NCBI RefSeq assembly: GCF_002101885.1
Contig: NZ_LQPS01000010.1
Coordinates: 1 to 57,747 of the forward strand
Reading direction: 5' to 3'
Source: Mycolicibacter senuensis
GTDB taxonomy: Bacteria; Actinomycetota; Actinomycetes; Mycobacteriales; Mycobacteriaceae
Length of the DNA stretch: 57,747 bases
Shown here: positions 45,864 through 52,385 of the stretch, in pieces
How the letters are laid out: each line of letters opens with the position of its first letter
Numbering within the stretch: the stretch's first letter is position 1
Notes under the pieces: generated by a model
The model's input: the letters and a program-made list of their open reading frames with translations, nothing else
Told to the model about the DNA's origin: nothing
Database searches by the model: none
Program-made: the position numbers and the translations under genes

Positions 45864-47351
45864 TCACAGCGCCTGGCGGTTCCGTCGGCTTCCGACGGGA
45901 ATGCGAAGCACCATCTCGGTCCCGCCCCCCGGGGCATCGCGTGCGGTCAGCGAGCCGTTGAGCTCCGCCGAGACCAGGGTGTTGACGATCTGCAGACCGA
46001 GCCGGTCGGAGGTCTCCAGGCTGAACGCGGCAGGCAGGCCGTGGCCGTCGTCGTGCACCACCACGTCCAGCCAGCGCGCCGACCGTTCGGCCCGGATCGT
46101 CACATCCCGCCGGTCGGCATCCGCGTCGAAGGCGTGCTCGATGGCGTTCTGCACCAGTTCGGTGATCACCATGGTCAGTGCGGTCGCCCGGTCGGCGTCG
46201 AGTGCTCCCAGGGTCCCCGTCCGGGCGACGTGGATCGGGGTGTCGACACTGGCGACGTCGTTCATCATCGGCAGGATCCGGTCGATCACCTCGTCGAGAT
46301 TCACCACCTCGTCGACCGACATCGACAGCGCCTCGTGCACCACCGCGATCGACGACACCCGTCGCACCGATTCCAGTAGCGCCTCGCGCCCCTCGCTGCT
46401 GGTTGTGCGGCGCGCCTGCAGCCGCAGCAGCGCCGACACGGTCTGCAGGTTGTTCTTCACCCGGTGATGTATCTCGCGGATCGTGGCGTCTTTGGACAGC
46501 AGGGCGCGGTCCCGTCGCTTGACCTCGGTGACGTCGCGAACCAGCACGGCGGCCCCGGCCGGCCGGCCGTGCACGATCAACGGCAGCGTGCGCAGCAGCA
46601 CCACCGCGCCGGCCGCGTCGACCTCGAACCGCATACTCGCTCCGCCGGCCAGTGAGTCCGCGATGTGCTCGGCCAGTTCGTGCGCCTCGAACGTGTCCGA
46701 GATCAGCGGCCGGGTGACGGCCACCAGGTCGTGGCCGGCCAGCTCGGCGGCCAGGCCCATCCGGTGATACGCCGACACCGCGTTCGGGCTGGCGTAGCTG
46801 ACCGTGCCGTCGACCCCGAGACGGATGAAGCCGTCGCCGACGCGGGGGCTCGAGCGGGACACCGCGATGTCACCGACGTCGGGGAAGGTGCCCTCGGAGA
46901 GCATGTGCACCAGATCAGCCGCGCAGTCGAGGTAGGCCGCCTCCAGCCGGCTGGATTCGCGCCCGGCCCGCAACGCGGTCTGGTGGGTCAGCACCGCCAC
47001 CACCCGGTCGTCGTATCGAACCGGAACGGCTTCCATATCGCGTTGGCCCGCAATGCTTTCCCGCGCGATCACGCCTGAGGCGAATGCCCCGGCCACCAGT
47101 GGCATCCAGTCCGCGGCGGCCACCGTGCCGACGGCGTCGCTGAGCAGCACCGTGGGAGCGGTGTTGGGCCGGCACTGCGCCACACACACCAGCGCGCCGC
47201 CGGCGTCGGAGTCGCGGCGTACCCACATCAAGTAGTCGGCGAATGACAGGTCCGCCAGCAGTTGCCACTCCCCGACCACGGCGTGCAGGTGATCCACCGC
47301 ATTGCCCGGCAATACGGTGTGTTCGGCAAGCAGGTCACCGAGGGTGGACAT
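45864..47351 (-). CDS. pdtaS: PdtaS, sensor histidine kinase of the PdtaS-PdtaR system
   Basis: A 495-residue soluble kinase: GAF domain (about residues 10-150), PAS domain (about 170-280), then a HisKA_2 phosphoacceptor helix REIHHRVKNNLQ (His295/296 region) and an HATPase domain with N-A-I-E-H, DDGHGLP and a final G-G-G-T segment. It corresponds to Rv3220c, whose partner PdtaR is an RNA-binding antiterminator encoded elsewhere. No membrane helix is present. It converges on whiB1. Confidence 0.94.
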   Translation of the reverse strand: MSTLGDLLAEHTVLPGNAVDHLHAVVGEWQLLADLSFADYLMWVRRDSDAGGALVCVAQCRPNTAPTVLLSDAVGTVAAADWMPLVAGAFASGVIARESIAGQRDMEAVPVRYDDRVVAVLTHQTALRAGRESSRLEAAYLDCAADLVHMLSEGTFPDVGDIAVSRSSPRVGDGFIRLGVDGTVSYASPNAVSAYHRMGLAAELAGHDLVAVTRPLISDTFEAHELAEHIADSLAGGASMRFEVDAAGAVVLLRTLPLIVHGRPAGAAVLVRDVTEVKRRDRALLSKDATIREIHHRVKNNLQTVSALLRLQARRTTSSEGREALLESVRRVSSIAVVHEALSMSVDEVVNLDEVIDRILPMMNDVASVDTPIHVARTGTLGALDADRATALTMVITELVQNAIEHAFDADADRRDVTIRAERSARWLDVVVHDDGHGLPAAFSLETSDRLGLQIVNTLVSAELNGSLTARDAPGGGTEMVLRIPVGSRRNRQAL

Positions 47352-47380
47352 CGGTCACGACGCGCCGTGAGACGTTGCGA

Positions 47381-47596
47381 TCAGCCGATCACGGCGATGA
47401 GATCGCCGGCCTGGATGACGTCGCCGACCTTCACAGCCACCTTGCTGACGGTGCCCGCGGTCTCGGCCAGCACCGGGATCTCCATCTTCATCGACTCCAG
47501 CAACACCACGGTGTCGCCCTCGTTGATCTGTTCGCCCTCGTGGACCACGACTTCGAGCACGCTGGCCACGATCTCCGCGCGAACGTCCTCGGCCAT
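47381..47596 (-). CDS. Biotin/lipoyl carrier protein (TB7.3 type)
   Basis: A 71-residue single-domain biotin carrier with the modification motif E-S-M-K37-M and the hairpin counterpart GDVIQAGDLIAVIG. It is equivalent to Rv3221c (TB7.3), a free-standing biotinylated protein used with acyl-CoA carboxylases. ATG 47596 is preceded by GAGGTGAAG. The frame stays open for a further 78 codons upstream, but that part has lower third-position GC and no family support. It lies 29 bases from the pdtaS start, so co-transcription is likely. Confidence 0.9.
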   Translation of the reverse strand: MAEDVRAEIVASVLEVVVHEGEQINEGDTVVLLESMKMEIPVLAETAGTVSKVAVKVGDVIQAGDLIAVIG

Positions 47597-47859
47597 CTTC
47601 ACCTCGTTCATCACCCAGTCAACGATTCCCTGATCCCCAAAATCCTTCGTCTTATGGAACCACAGCCCCCATCCGGGACTGAGCGGGGCGCACGGGTAAG
47701 CGAACTCCAAGACAAATAAGAAGACGTAGAGAGTTCGATCCGTGATCGTGTCGTGTTTCTCCTGTGACAATTGCATAGCACCGTTACTCGAGTGTTTCGA
47801 ACGCGTGACGTATTCGCCGTGACGCGGCAAGAGTCGAAGTCGAACTTGAGGAGTAGCGC

Positions 47860-48264
47860 GTGTTGATTGTGAACCGATTTGCCAGCCCCCGGATCCGGTT
47901 GCCCCTGATCTGCGCCGGCGCGATGACGCTGGCCACGCTCGGATTCGGCGTCGCCTCGGCCAAAGCCGCCCCGGCGCTGGTCGACGACCCGATGCCGATT
48001 CCCGCTCCGATCGGCGCCCCGGCGCTGCCCGGACCGGCCGTAGGAGGCTCGTCGGCAGGCGTTAACGCCGCCAACTCCTTCCTGCAGGCGCTCAACGGCA
48101 TGCTGAACCGCGTGGTGCCCGGGGTCGGGTCGATCATGCCGAGCGACGTCAGCTCGCTGACCCCGCCCGGCGCCGGGGCGCCCGGCGCGCCCGCGCTCGA
48201 GACGCCGCCGGCGCCGGTTGCGCCCGTGCCGCAGACCCTGGCGGGCTCGCGCACCTTCCACTGA
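47860..48264 (+). CDS. Small exported Ala/Pro-rich protein of unknown function
   Basis: A 134-residue protein starting at GTG 47860 with a strong GAGGAG ribosome site at 47848-47853. A signal peptide (basic start, hydrophobic core around residues 15-34, SAKAAPA cleavage region) is followed by a proline/alanine/glycine-rich mature chain with one amphipathic stretch, NSFLQALNGMLNRVVPGVGSI. No cysteine remains in the mature part. I do not recognise the family. It is followed by a perfect 14-base-stem hairpin and is divergent from the biotin carrier gene across 263 bases holding no other gene. Confidence 0.7.
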   Translation: MLIVNRFASPRIRLPLICAGAMTLATLGFGVASAKAAPALVDDPMPIPAPIGAPALPGPAVGGSSAGVNAANSFLQALNGMLNRVVPGVGSIMPSDVSSLTPPGAGAPGAPALETPPAPVAPVPQTLAGSRTFH

Positions 48265-48297
48265 GGCGCCGCAGCGTTGGGCGGCCGACGGGCCGAC

Positions 48298-48329
48298 CGC
48301 GGTGGCGGGGCGCATGCCCCGCCACCGCG
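48298..48329 (+). terminator. Perfect hairpin without T-run after the exported protein gene
   Basis: CGCGGTGGCGGGGC and its exact complement GCCCCGCCACCGCG form a 14-base stem with a 4-base loop, 34 bases after the stop at 48264 and 57 bases before bL37. There is no T tract; mycobacteria often use such hairpins as terminators or 3'-end stabilisers. Confidence 0.6.
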
Positions 48330-48386
48330 TCACACCCGGTCGTGTGAGAGACTTTCCAGCCGGAATACCTGCTAGGAGGGTGGATC

Positions 48387-48461
48387 ATGGCAAAGCGTGG
48401 CCGCAAGAAGCGCGATCGCAAGCACAGCAAGGCCAACCACGGCAAGCGCCCCAACGCTTAA
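48387..48461 (+). CDS. 50S ribosomal protein bL37 (24 aa)
   Basis: A 24-codon gene with a perfect AGGAGG at 48374-48379 and ATG 48387. The peptide starts MAKRGRKKRDRKHSKANHGK and ends RPNA; about half the residues are Lys or Arg. I recognise it as bL37, the very small mycobacterial large-subunit protein discovered by cryo-EM of M. smegmatis ribosomes. Such genes are easily missed because of size. It stands alone between the exported protein gene and the converging rshA. Confidence 0.9.
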   Translation: MAKRGRKKRDRKHSKANHGKRPNA

Positions 48462-48493
48462 AACGCTGTCCGAGGCCTTCCCTGGCCGACCCG

Positions 48494-48790
48494 CTAGCCT
48501 TCGCGGTGGATGATCGTGGTGCGGCTGATCTCCAACCGGACCCGCTCGTAGAGTTGCCGCGGCGCCCGGTCGCCACTGCATTTGCGGGCGATCAGCGCCT
48601 TGATCCGTTCCTCGACCCCGTAGTGCCGCAGGCAGCCGGGGCATTCCTCGAGGTGCTGTCGCAGTTTGGCTCGGGTCTCGGCGGTGCATTCGCCGTCGAG
48701 CAACGTCCATACCTCGGCGATGACCTCGGAACAGTCGGCGGCCGGCCCGTCGGGCCCCGGCGTGGTGCAACCGCTGGTGTGCTCGGTCAC
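48494..48790 (-). CDS. rshA: RshA, redox-sensitive zinc anti-sigma factor
   Basis: A 98-residue ZAS-type anti-sigma factor with H46-x3-C50-x2-C53 (HLEECPGC) and an additional upstream cysteine C20 that can complete the zinc site. It binds SigH until oxidation or phosphorylation releases it. Its ATG overlaps the sigH stop by ATGA, so stoichiometric synthesis is expected. It matches Rv3221A. Confidence 0.94.
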   Translation of the reverse strand: MTEHTSGCTTPGPDGPAADCSEVIAEVWTLLDGECTAETRAKLRQHLEECPGCLRHYGVEERIKALIARKCSGDRAPRQLYERVRLEISRTTIIHREG

Positions 48791-49434
48791 GACGACACCT
48801 CCTCCGATTGACCGTCACGGATGAACCCGCGGTCGCGGGCGACGTCGGCCAACAGACTGCGCAACTGGCGCCTGCCGCGGTGCAGCCGCGACATCACCGT
48901 GCCGATCGGCGTTTCCATGATCTCGGCGATCTCCTTGTAGGGGAATCCTTCGACGTCGGCGTAGTACACCGCCATCCGGAAGTCTTCGGGAAGCTGCTGC
49001 AGCGCGTCCTTGATCTCGGTGTCCGGCAGCGACTCCAAGGCCTCGACCTCGGCCGAGCGCAGACCTGTCGACGAGTGCTGGGCGGTGGCCGCCAGCTGCC
49101 AGTCGGTGATCTCGTCCGTCGGGTACTCGGCCGGCTTGCGCTGCTTCTTGCGATAGCTGTTGATGTAGGTGTTGGTCAGGATCCGGTACAGCCAGGCCTT
49201 GAGGTTGGTGCCGTCCCGAAAGGACCGGAACCCGGAGTAGGCCTTGACCATCGTCTCCTGCAGCAGATCTTCGGCGTCGGCGGGATTGCGTGTCATGCGC
49301 AGCGCACCGCCGTAGAGCTGATCGAGCATCGGGATCGCGTCGCGTTCGAAGCGCGCCGTCAGCTGCTCGTCGGTCTCCTCGGAACGAACCGGGCCCTTCG
49401 TCTCGGTTTCGGTCGCACTGTCACCGTCAGCCAT
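48787..49434 (-). CDS. sigH: SigH, oxidative/heat stress ECF sigma factor
   Basis: A 215-residue ECF sigma factor with region 2 ([20 protein letters not shown]) and region 4 ([26 protein letters not shown]), nearly identical in memory to M. tuberculosis SigH. ATG 49434 gives the usual length. The frame is also open upstream, and GTG 49521, preceded by AAGGAG and six codons apart from nothing else, would give a 29-residue extension; see the long-isoform finding. A SigH-type promoter lies about 70 bases further up. It forms an operon with rshA. Confidence 0.95.
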   Translation of the reverse strand: MADGDSATETETKGPVRSEETDEQLTARFERDAIPMLDQLYGGALRMTRNPADAEDLLQETMVKAYSGFRSFRDGTNLKAWLYRILTNTYINSYRKKQRKPAEYPTDEITDWQLAATAQHSSTGLRSAEVEALESLPDTEIKDALQQLPEDFRMAVYYADVEGFPYKEIAEIMETPIGTVMSRLHRGRRQLRSLLADVARDRGFIRDGQSEEVSS

Positions 49435-49590
49435 CTCGATCGCTGCTGTCCCTTCTGTCGCGCTGCCCACAACCGGCCCAGCCGATGACTCGATTTCCAG
49501 CAGACCGATCGCCATTGACACCCGGACTCCTTCTGTGATCCTAGGACTGTGATCGACAGCCGCGCGCACTGACCGCGCACTGCCTTGCTC

Positions 49591-49617
49591 AACAGCGTCG
49601 GTCACGACGCTATTTCC
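49591..49617 (-). promoter_or_regulatory. SigH-dependent autoregulatory promoter
   Basis: Minus strand: GGAAATA at 49617-49611 and GTT at 49593-49591, with 18 bases between GGAAAT and GTT. This agrees with the GGAAYA / GTT consensus of SigH promoters and gives SigH positive feedback, as established in M. tuberculosis and for SigR in Streptomyces. Confidence 0.75.
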
Positions 49618-49634
49618 GGCCGTATCCTGGCCCG

Positions 49635-50144
49635 GTGAGTCGCGCGGCAACCCGGGCCATCGCCGCCCTTGTCGCCGCACAGGTGCCCCACGAGGTGCTG
49701 CGCTACCACCACGACCCGGACCAGCGCTCGTTCGGGGCCGAGGCCGTCGAGCACCTGGCGACCGCCGGGGCGTCCGGACTACGACCCGAACAGATCCTCA
49801 AAACCCTGATCGTGGAACTCGCCGGGGCACCGCCGCCCGCCTTGGCGGTCGCGGTCCTGCCGGTGCCGGCGACGCTGTCGCTGAAGGCCGTCGCCGCCGC
49901 GTTCGGGGCGTCCAGGGCGGGCATGGCCGACCCGGCGGTGGCGCAACGGGTGACGGGCTACGTGCTGGGCGGGATCTCGCCGTTCGGCCAGCGCAGGACG
50001 CTGCCGACGGTGGTGGACGCCTCCGCGTCGGGCTTCGAGAAGGTGCTGTGCAGTGCGGGGCAGCGCGGCTGGGACGTGGCGGTGGCCCCGGCGGATCTGA
50101 TCCGGCTCACCGCTGCGCTCGTCGCCGACATCCGGACCCGGTGA
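49635..50144 (+). CDS. YbaK/EbsC-family aminoacyl-tRNA deacylase
   Basis: A 169-residue protein of the YbaK type, with KTLIVEL (the lysine conserved in Cys-tRNA(Pro) deacylases) and the [16 protein letters not shown] signature. It removes wrongly attached amino acids, typically cysteine, from tRNA(Pro). GTG 49635 is the start; it lies 18 bases from the divergent SigH promoter. It corresponds to the Rv3224A/B region. Confidence 0.9.
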   Translation: MSRAATRAIAALVAAQVPHEVLRYHHDPDQRSFGAEAVEHLATAGASGLRPEQILKTLIVELAGAPPPALAVAVLPVPATLSLKAVAAAFGASRAGMADPAVAQRVTGYVLGGISPFGQRRTLPTVVDASASGFEKVLCSAGQRGWDVAVAPADLIRLTAALVADIRTR

Positions 50145-50167
50145 GCGTCGCGCACCGGTCGCCCCGG

Positions 50168-50716
50168 CTAGACGCTGGATCCGCTGATCGGTCCCGGATC
50201 TTCCCGCGGTGGGTCTCCGAGCGCCTCGTCGATGGTCAGGCAGAACGCCAACTCGCTGTCGAGCCCCGCTGCGTGGACGATGCGGCCCACCAGCGGTTGG
50301 CTGCTCACCAACCGGAGGCTGACACCGCGTGGGCGGCACGTGGCCGATTCCTCGACCAGCACGGCGAACGCGCAGATGCCCATGAACTCGAGCCCGCTGG
50401 TATCGATGATCAGCGGCCCGGGGCCTTCGGTGACGGCGGCGGCCTCGTTCACCAGCCGCCGCCAGACCTCCACGTTGGACGCATCGACACTGCCGCTGGC
50501 GGAGACCACCAGCGCTGGTCCGCTGCGCTCCAGAGCGACACGAAGTTCCAGGTCCGGACGGGCCGGCATGGGGGCCAAGGCCTCGCCGAGCCGGGCGGGA
50601 AGATCGGTGACGGTGGCGATCGCACCGGCCCCGTCACTTGCCGTCCTGCCCGGTGCGGCCACCGAACCGAGCCATGCCGAACAGCGACCGAGTTTACGGC
50701 GTAAACCGAACAGCAT
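50168..50716 (-). CDS. STAS domain protein (anti-sigma factor antagonist type)
   Basis: A 182-residue protein whose second half (about residues 55-165) is a STAS domain with LIIDTSGLEFMGICAFAVL; the D-T-S-G serine is the usual phosphorylation site of anti-anti-sigma factors. The first 50 residues are unlike STAS. The ATG at 50716 lies just after a possible SigF-like -10, so the mRNA may be near leaderless; GTG 50662 is an alternative. A GTTTAC palindrome lies within the first codons and another just upstream. It probably sequesters an anti-sigma factor in general stress control. Confidence 0.75.
   Translation of the reverse strand: MLFGLRRKLGRCSAWLGSVAAPGRTASDGAGAIATVTDLPARLGEALAPMPARPDLELRVALERSGPALVVSASGSVDASNVEVWRRLVNEAAAVTEGPGPLIIDTSGLEFMGICAFAVLVEESATCRPRGVSLRLVSSQPLVGRIVHAAGLDSELAFCLTIDEALGDPPREDPGPISGSSV
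50692..50706. promoter_or_regulatory. GTTTAC palindrome A
   Basis: GTTTAC-GGC-GTAAAC, a perfect inverted repeat of 6-base arms. It lies within the first codons of the STAS gene as called from 50716, or in its leader if GTG 50662 is the true start. Confidence 0.7.
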
Positions 50717-50738
50717 GCGGATGAAGTTACGCCAGTTT

Positions 50739-50753
50739 GTTTACGTTGTAAAC
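50739..50753. promoter_or_regulatory. GTTTAC palindrome B
   Basis: GTTTAC-GTT-GTAAAC, perfect 6-base arms, 22 bases upstream of the STAS ATG and overlapping the stop of the small membrane protein gene. On the minus strand its GTTT is followed after 17 bases by GCGTAA, a degenerate SigF-type -10. Confidence 0.7.
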
Positions 50754-51055
50754 CCGGCTGCGGCGGCGATGGCTCCGATCGCCACCAGCGCGATCACCCA
50801 GGCGCGCCGGGTCGACAGCGAGGACCGGCATCCGGCCACGTAATTGGTGTGCGGACCACCCTGGCCGGCGATCACGGCGGTGGCCACGCTTTCGGCGTTG
50901 GCGTCCAGGGCGGCCGAGAAATCCGCGGCGACGGCATTGCCGCAGCCGATCGAGCCGCCGTCGCCATCGGCGACCGACACCGGCGCCAGCAACACGATCG
51001 CGCCCGCGAGCAACACCATCAGCGCCACCGGCCGCAGCAATCGCTGCACCGCCAT
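50741..51055 (-). CDS. Small secreted or membrane protein with C-terminal helix
   Basis: A 104-residue protein with a signal-like helix (about residues 9-28), a short exported part with C-G at about 36-37 and Y-V-A-G-C further on, and a C-terminal membrane helix followed only by GFTT. The start ATG 51055 has GAAGGGG ahead of it; GTG 51058 and a longer frame to 51112 are less likely because a 14-base stem hairpin occupies that DNA. I do not recognise it beyond its mycobacterial look. It lies between STAS and csbD, probably expressed by read-through from the csbD promoter. Confidence 0.6.
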   Translation of the reverse strand: MAVQRLLRPVALMVLLAGAIVLLAPVSVADGDGGSIGCGNAVAADFSAALDANAESVATAVIAGQGGPHTNYVAGCRSSLSTRRAWVIALVAIGAIAAAAGFTT

Positions 51056-51091
51056 CACGCTTCCCCTTCTTTCTGCCGCGACCCGAACGAG

Positions 51092-51129
51092 GCGCGCCCC
51101 GCCCGGATTCACCGTCGGGCGGGGCGCGC
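51092..51129 (-). terminator. Perfect 14-base-stem hairpin after csbD
   Basis: GCGCGCCCCGCCCG (51092-51105) and CGGGCGGGGCGCGC (51116-51129) are exact complements with a 10-base loop. The hairpin starts 13 bases past the csbD stop, without a T tract, and lies in the leader of the next gene. It may terminate, attenuate or protect the csbD transcript. Confidence 0.65.
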
Positions 51130-51141
51130 ATTCTCACTGGC

Positions 51142-51315
51142 TCAGTCCTTGAAGGCGTCCTTGATGTTCTCGCCCGCCTTCTTCAGGCTGGACTTGCCCT
51201 GGTCGGTTTTGCCTTCGTTCCGGAGGTCGTCACTGCCGGTGACGTTGCCGACGGCCTCCTTGGCCTTGCCCGCAACGTCCTCCGCAGCGTTCCTCGCCTT
51301 GTCCGCCAGTCCCAT
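51142..51315 (-). CDS. CsbD-like general stress protein (57 aa)
   Basis: A 57-residue hydrophilic protein beginning MGLADKARNAAEDVAGKAKE and containing EAVGNVTGSDDLRNEGK, the CsbD signature. A GGAGGAG ribosome site lies 7 bases before ATG 51315. CsbD proteins are general stress products of unknown mechanism, in Bacillus under SigB. Here a perfect SigF-type -10 and -35 lie upstream, which agrees with that role. Confidence 0.85.
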   Translation of the reverse strand: MGLADKARNAAEDVAGKAKEAVGNVTGSDDLRNEGKTDQGKSSLKKAGENIKDAFKD

Positions 51316-51360
51316 CGTGAAACTCCTCCCACACTCGTAACAGACCTTGCGACAGGCAAC

Positions 51361-51386
51361 ATACCCAGGGCGTTTACACTGTAAAC
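51361..51386 (-). promoter_or_regulatory. SigF-type promoter of csbD
   Basis: Minus strand: GTTT (51386-51383), 16 bases, then GGGTAT (51366-51361), matching the mycobacterial SigF consensus GTTT-N15-17-GGGTAT. The predicted start of transcription, near 51353, leaves a leader of about 38 bases. The -35 lies inside palindrome C. Confidence 0.75.
51372..51386. promoter_or_regulatory. GTTTAC palindrome C
   Basis: GTTTAC-ACT-GTAAAC, perfect arms, 56 bases upstream of the csbD ATG and overlapping the SigF-type -35. A protein bound here would block that promoter. Confidence 0.75.
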
Positions 51387-51408
51387 CTCCCGGTGCGGAG
51401 CGGGGACG

Positions 51409-52164
51409 TCAGCGCCGGGAGTGCAACAACTCGAGCCGGTCGAGCATGGCCTCCAGCGCCTCTTCGAACTCGATGCCGCTGTGGTCTTCGGACAACATCG
51501 GCTGCAGCCGCTGCAGGTGCGGATAACTCGTCAGGTCGCGGGCGGGACACTCGCCGGCCTCGAGGATGACCTCGTCGGGGTGAAGGTCGGCGCCGCGCGC
51601 CGACACCTCCAACAGCAGGTGTCCGATCAGGAACGTGGTGTAGGAGCGGTAGGCGTCCACGGCAGCCCCGTCGCCGAACCCGTAGGAGATCAGCGTGTCG
51701 AGGAAGCTTTCCATCCAGCGCAGGCTGCGCAGCGGCGGGCGAACCCACGGCGCTTCCGGGGCCTGGGTGGCGACCAGCGGGAAAACCTCCGGGTGGTCGA
51801 GGGCGATCTGGCGTACGCCGTGCGCGAGCCGCATCAGGTAGTCCTGCCAGCCGTCTTCTTGTCGCCGCGCGGCGAGTTGGTCGGCGTAGAGCCGATCGAC
51901 GATGTGGTCGACGACCCCGGTCAGCAGGTCGCCGCGACTGTGCACGTAGCGGTACAGCGCCATCGCCTCGACTCCGCAGGCCGTCCCCAATCGGCGCATG
52001 GTCAACTTCGACAGGCCGTGGCGATCGATGAAGTCGATGGCCGTCTCCAGAATCGCGTCACGGCTCAACTGTGACAGCGGCCGGATCCCATCGACGATGT
52101 CGGCTCCGGCAGCGTCTGCCGGCCGCTGCGCACCGCGATCGTCGGCATCCACTTGACCACCCAT
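51409..52164 (-). CDS. TetR family regulator of the stress island
   Basis: A 251-residue protein with a helix-turn-helix at about residues 35-85 (LGTACGVEAMALYRYVHSRGDLL, the type seen in TetR itself) and a tetracycline-repressor-like C-terminal domain. ATG 52164 follows a weak GGGAA site. Palindrome D lies 27 bases upstream and palindrome C directly downstream of the gene, so autoregulation and control of csbD and STAS are plausible. Ligand unknown. Confidence 0.85.
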   Translation of the reverse strand: MGGQVDADDRGAQRPADAAGADIVDGIRPLSQLSRDAILETAIDFIDRHGLSKLTMRRLGTACGVEAMALYRYVHSRGDLLTGVVDHIVDRLYADQLAARRQEDGWQDYLMRLAHGVRQIALDHPEVFPLVATQAPEAPWVRPPLRSLRWMESFLDTLISYGFGDGAAVDAYRSYTTFLIGHLLLEVSARGADLHPDEVILEAGECPARDLTSYPHLQRLQPMLSEDHSGIEFEEALEAMLDRLELLHSRR

Positions 52165-52190
52165 TTCCCAACGACAACGACAACGAGTCA

Positions 52191-52205
52191 GTTTACGTCG
52201 TAAGC
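52191..52205. promoter_or_regulatory. GTTTAC palindrome D
   Basis: GTTTAC-GTC-GTAAGC, one mismatch from the perfect palindrome, 27 bases upstream of the TetR start. It is the fourth copy in 1.5 kb and the expected place for autorepression. Confidence 0.65.
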
Positions 52206-52267
52206 GCGGCCGGAGACACCGGAAGCATCGACCTCGCCTGACGGCCGCCTCAGTGTGGCGCTCTCGC

Positions 52268-52295
52268 TTGACACCGCCGCCGACCCGAATATACG
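52268..52295 (+). promoter_or_regulatory. Promoter of the badH-like/acyl-CoA dehydrogenase operon
   Basis: TTGACA (52268-52273) and TATACG (52290-52295) are separated by 16 bases, a strong SigA-type promoter in otherwise GC-rich DNA. Transcription would begin near 52302, immediately before an AT-rich palindrome. Confidence 0.7.
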
Positions 52296-52304
52296 TTCAC
52301 AGTT

Positions 52305-52322
52305 AATGAATAATAATTCATT
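52305..52322. promoter_or_regulatory. AT-rich TetR-type operator
   Basis: AATGAAT-AATA-ATTCATT: 7-base perfect arms around a 4-base centre. It sits on the predicted transcription start, where a bound repressor would stop initiation. The TetR gene at the end of this operon (55494-56120) is the best candidate protein. Confidence 0.7.
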
Positions 52323-52385
52323 TCTCTTGAACTTGGCCTCATCCCGGCGCGCCGACCGGCCGGCCCCGAGGGCAGGAGTAACCGC

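Noticed and set aside
47597..47830. 78-codon in-frame extension upstream of the biotin carrier protein
   Set aside because: No stop interrupts it, but third-position GC drops, the family protein starts at 47596 with a good ribosome site, and the stretch is needed as the divergent promoter region. Conservation of its WGLWFHKTKDFG stretch would reopen the question.
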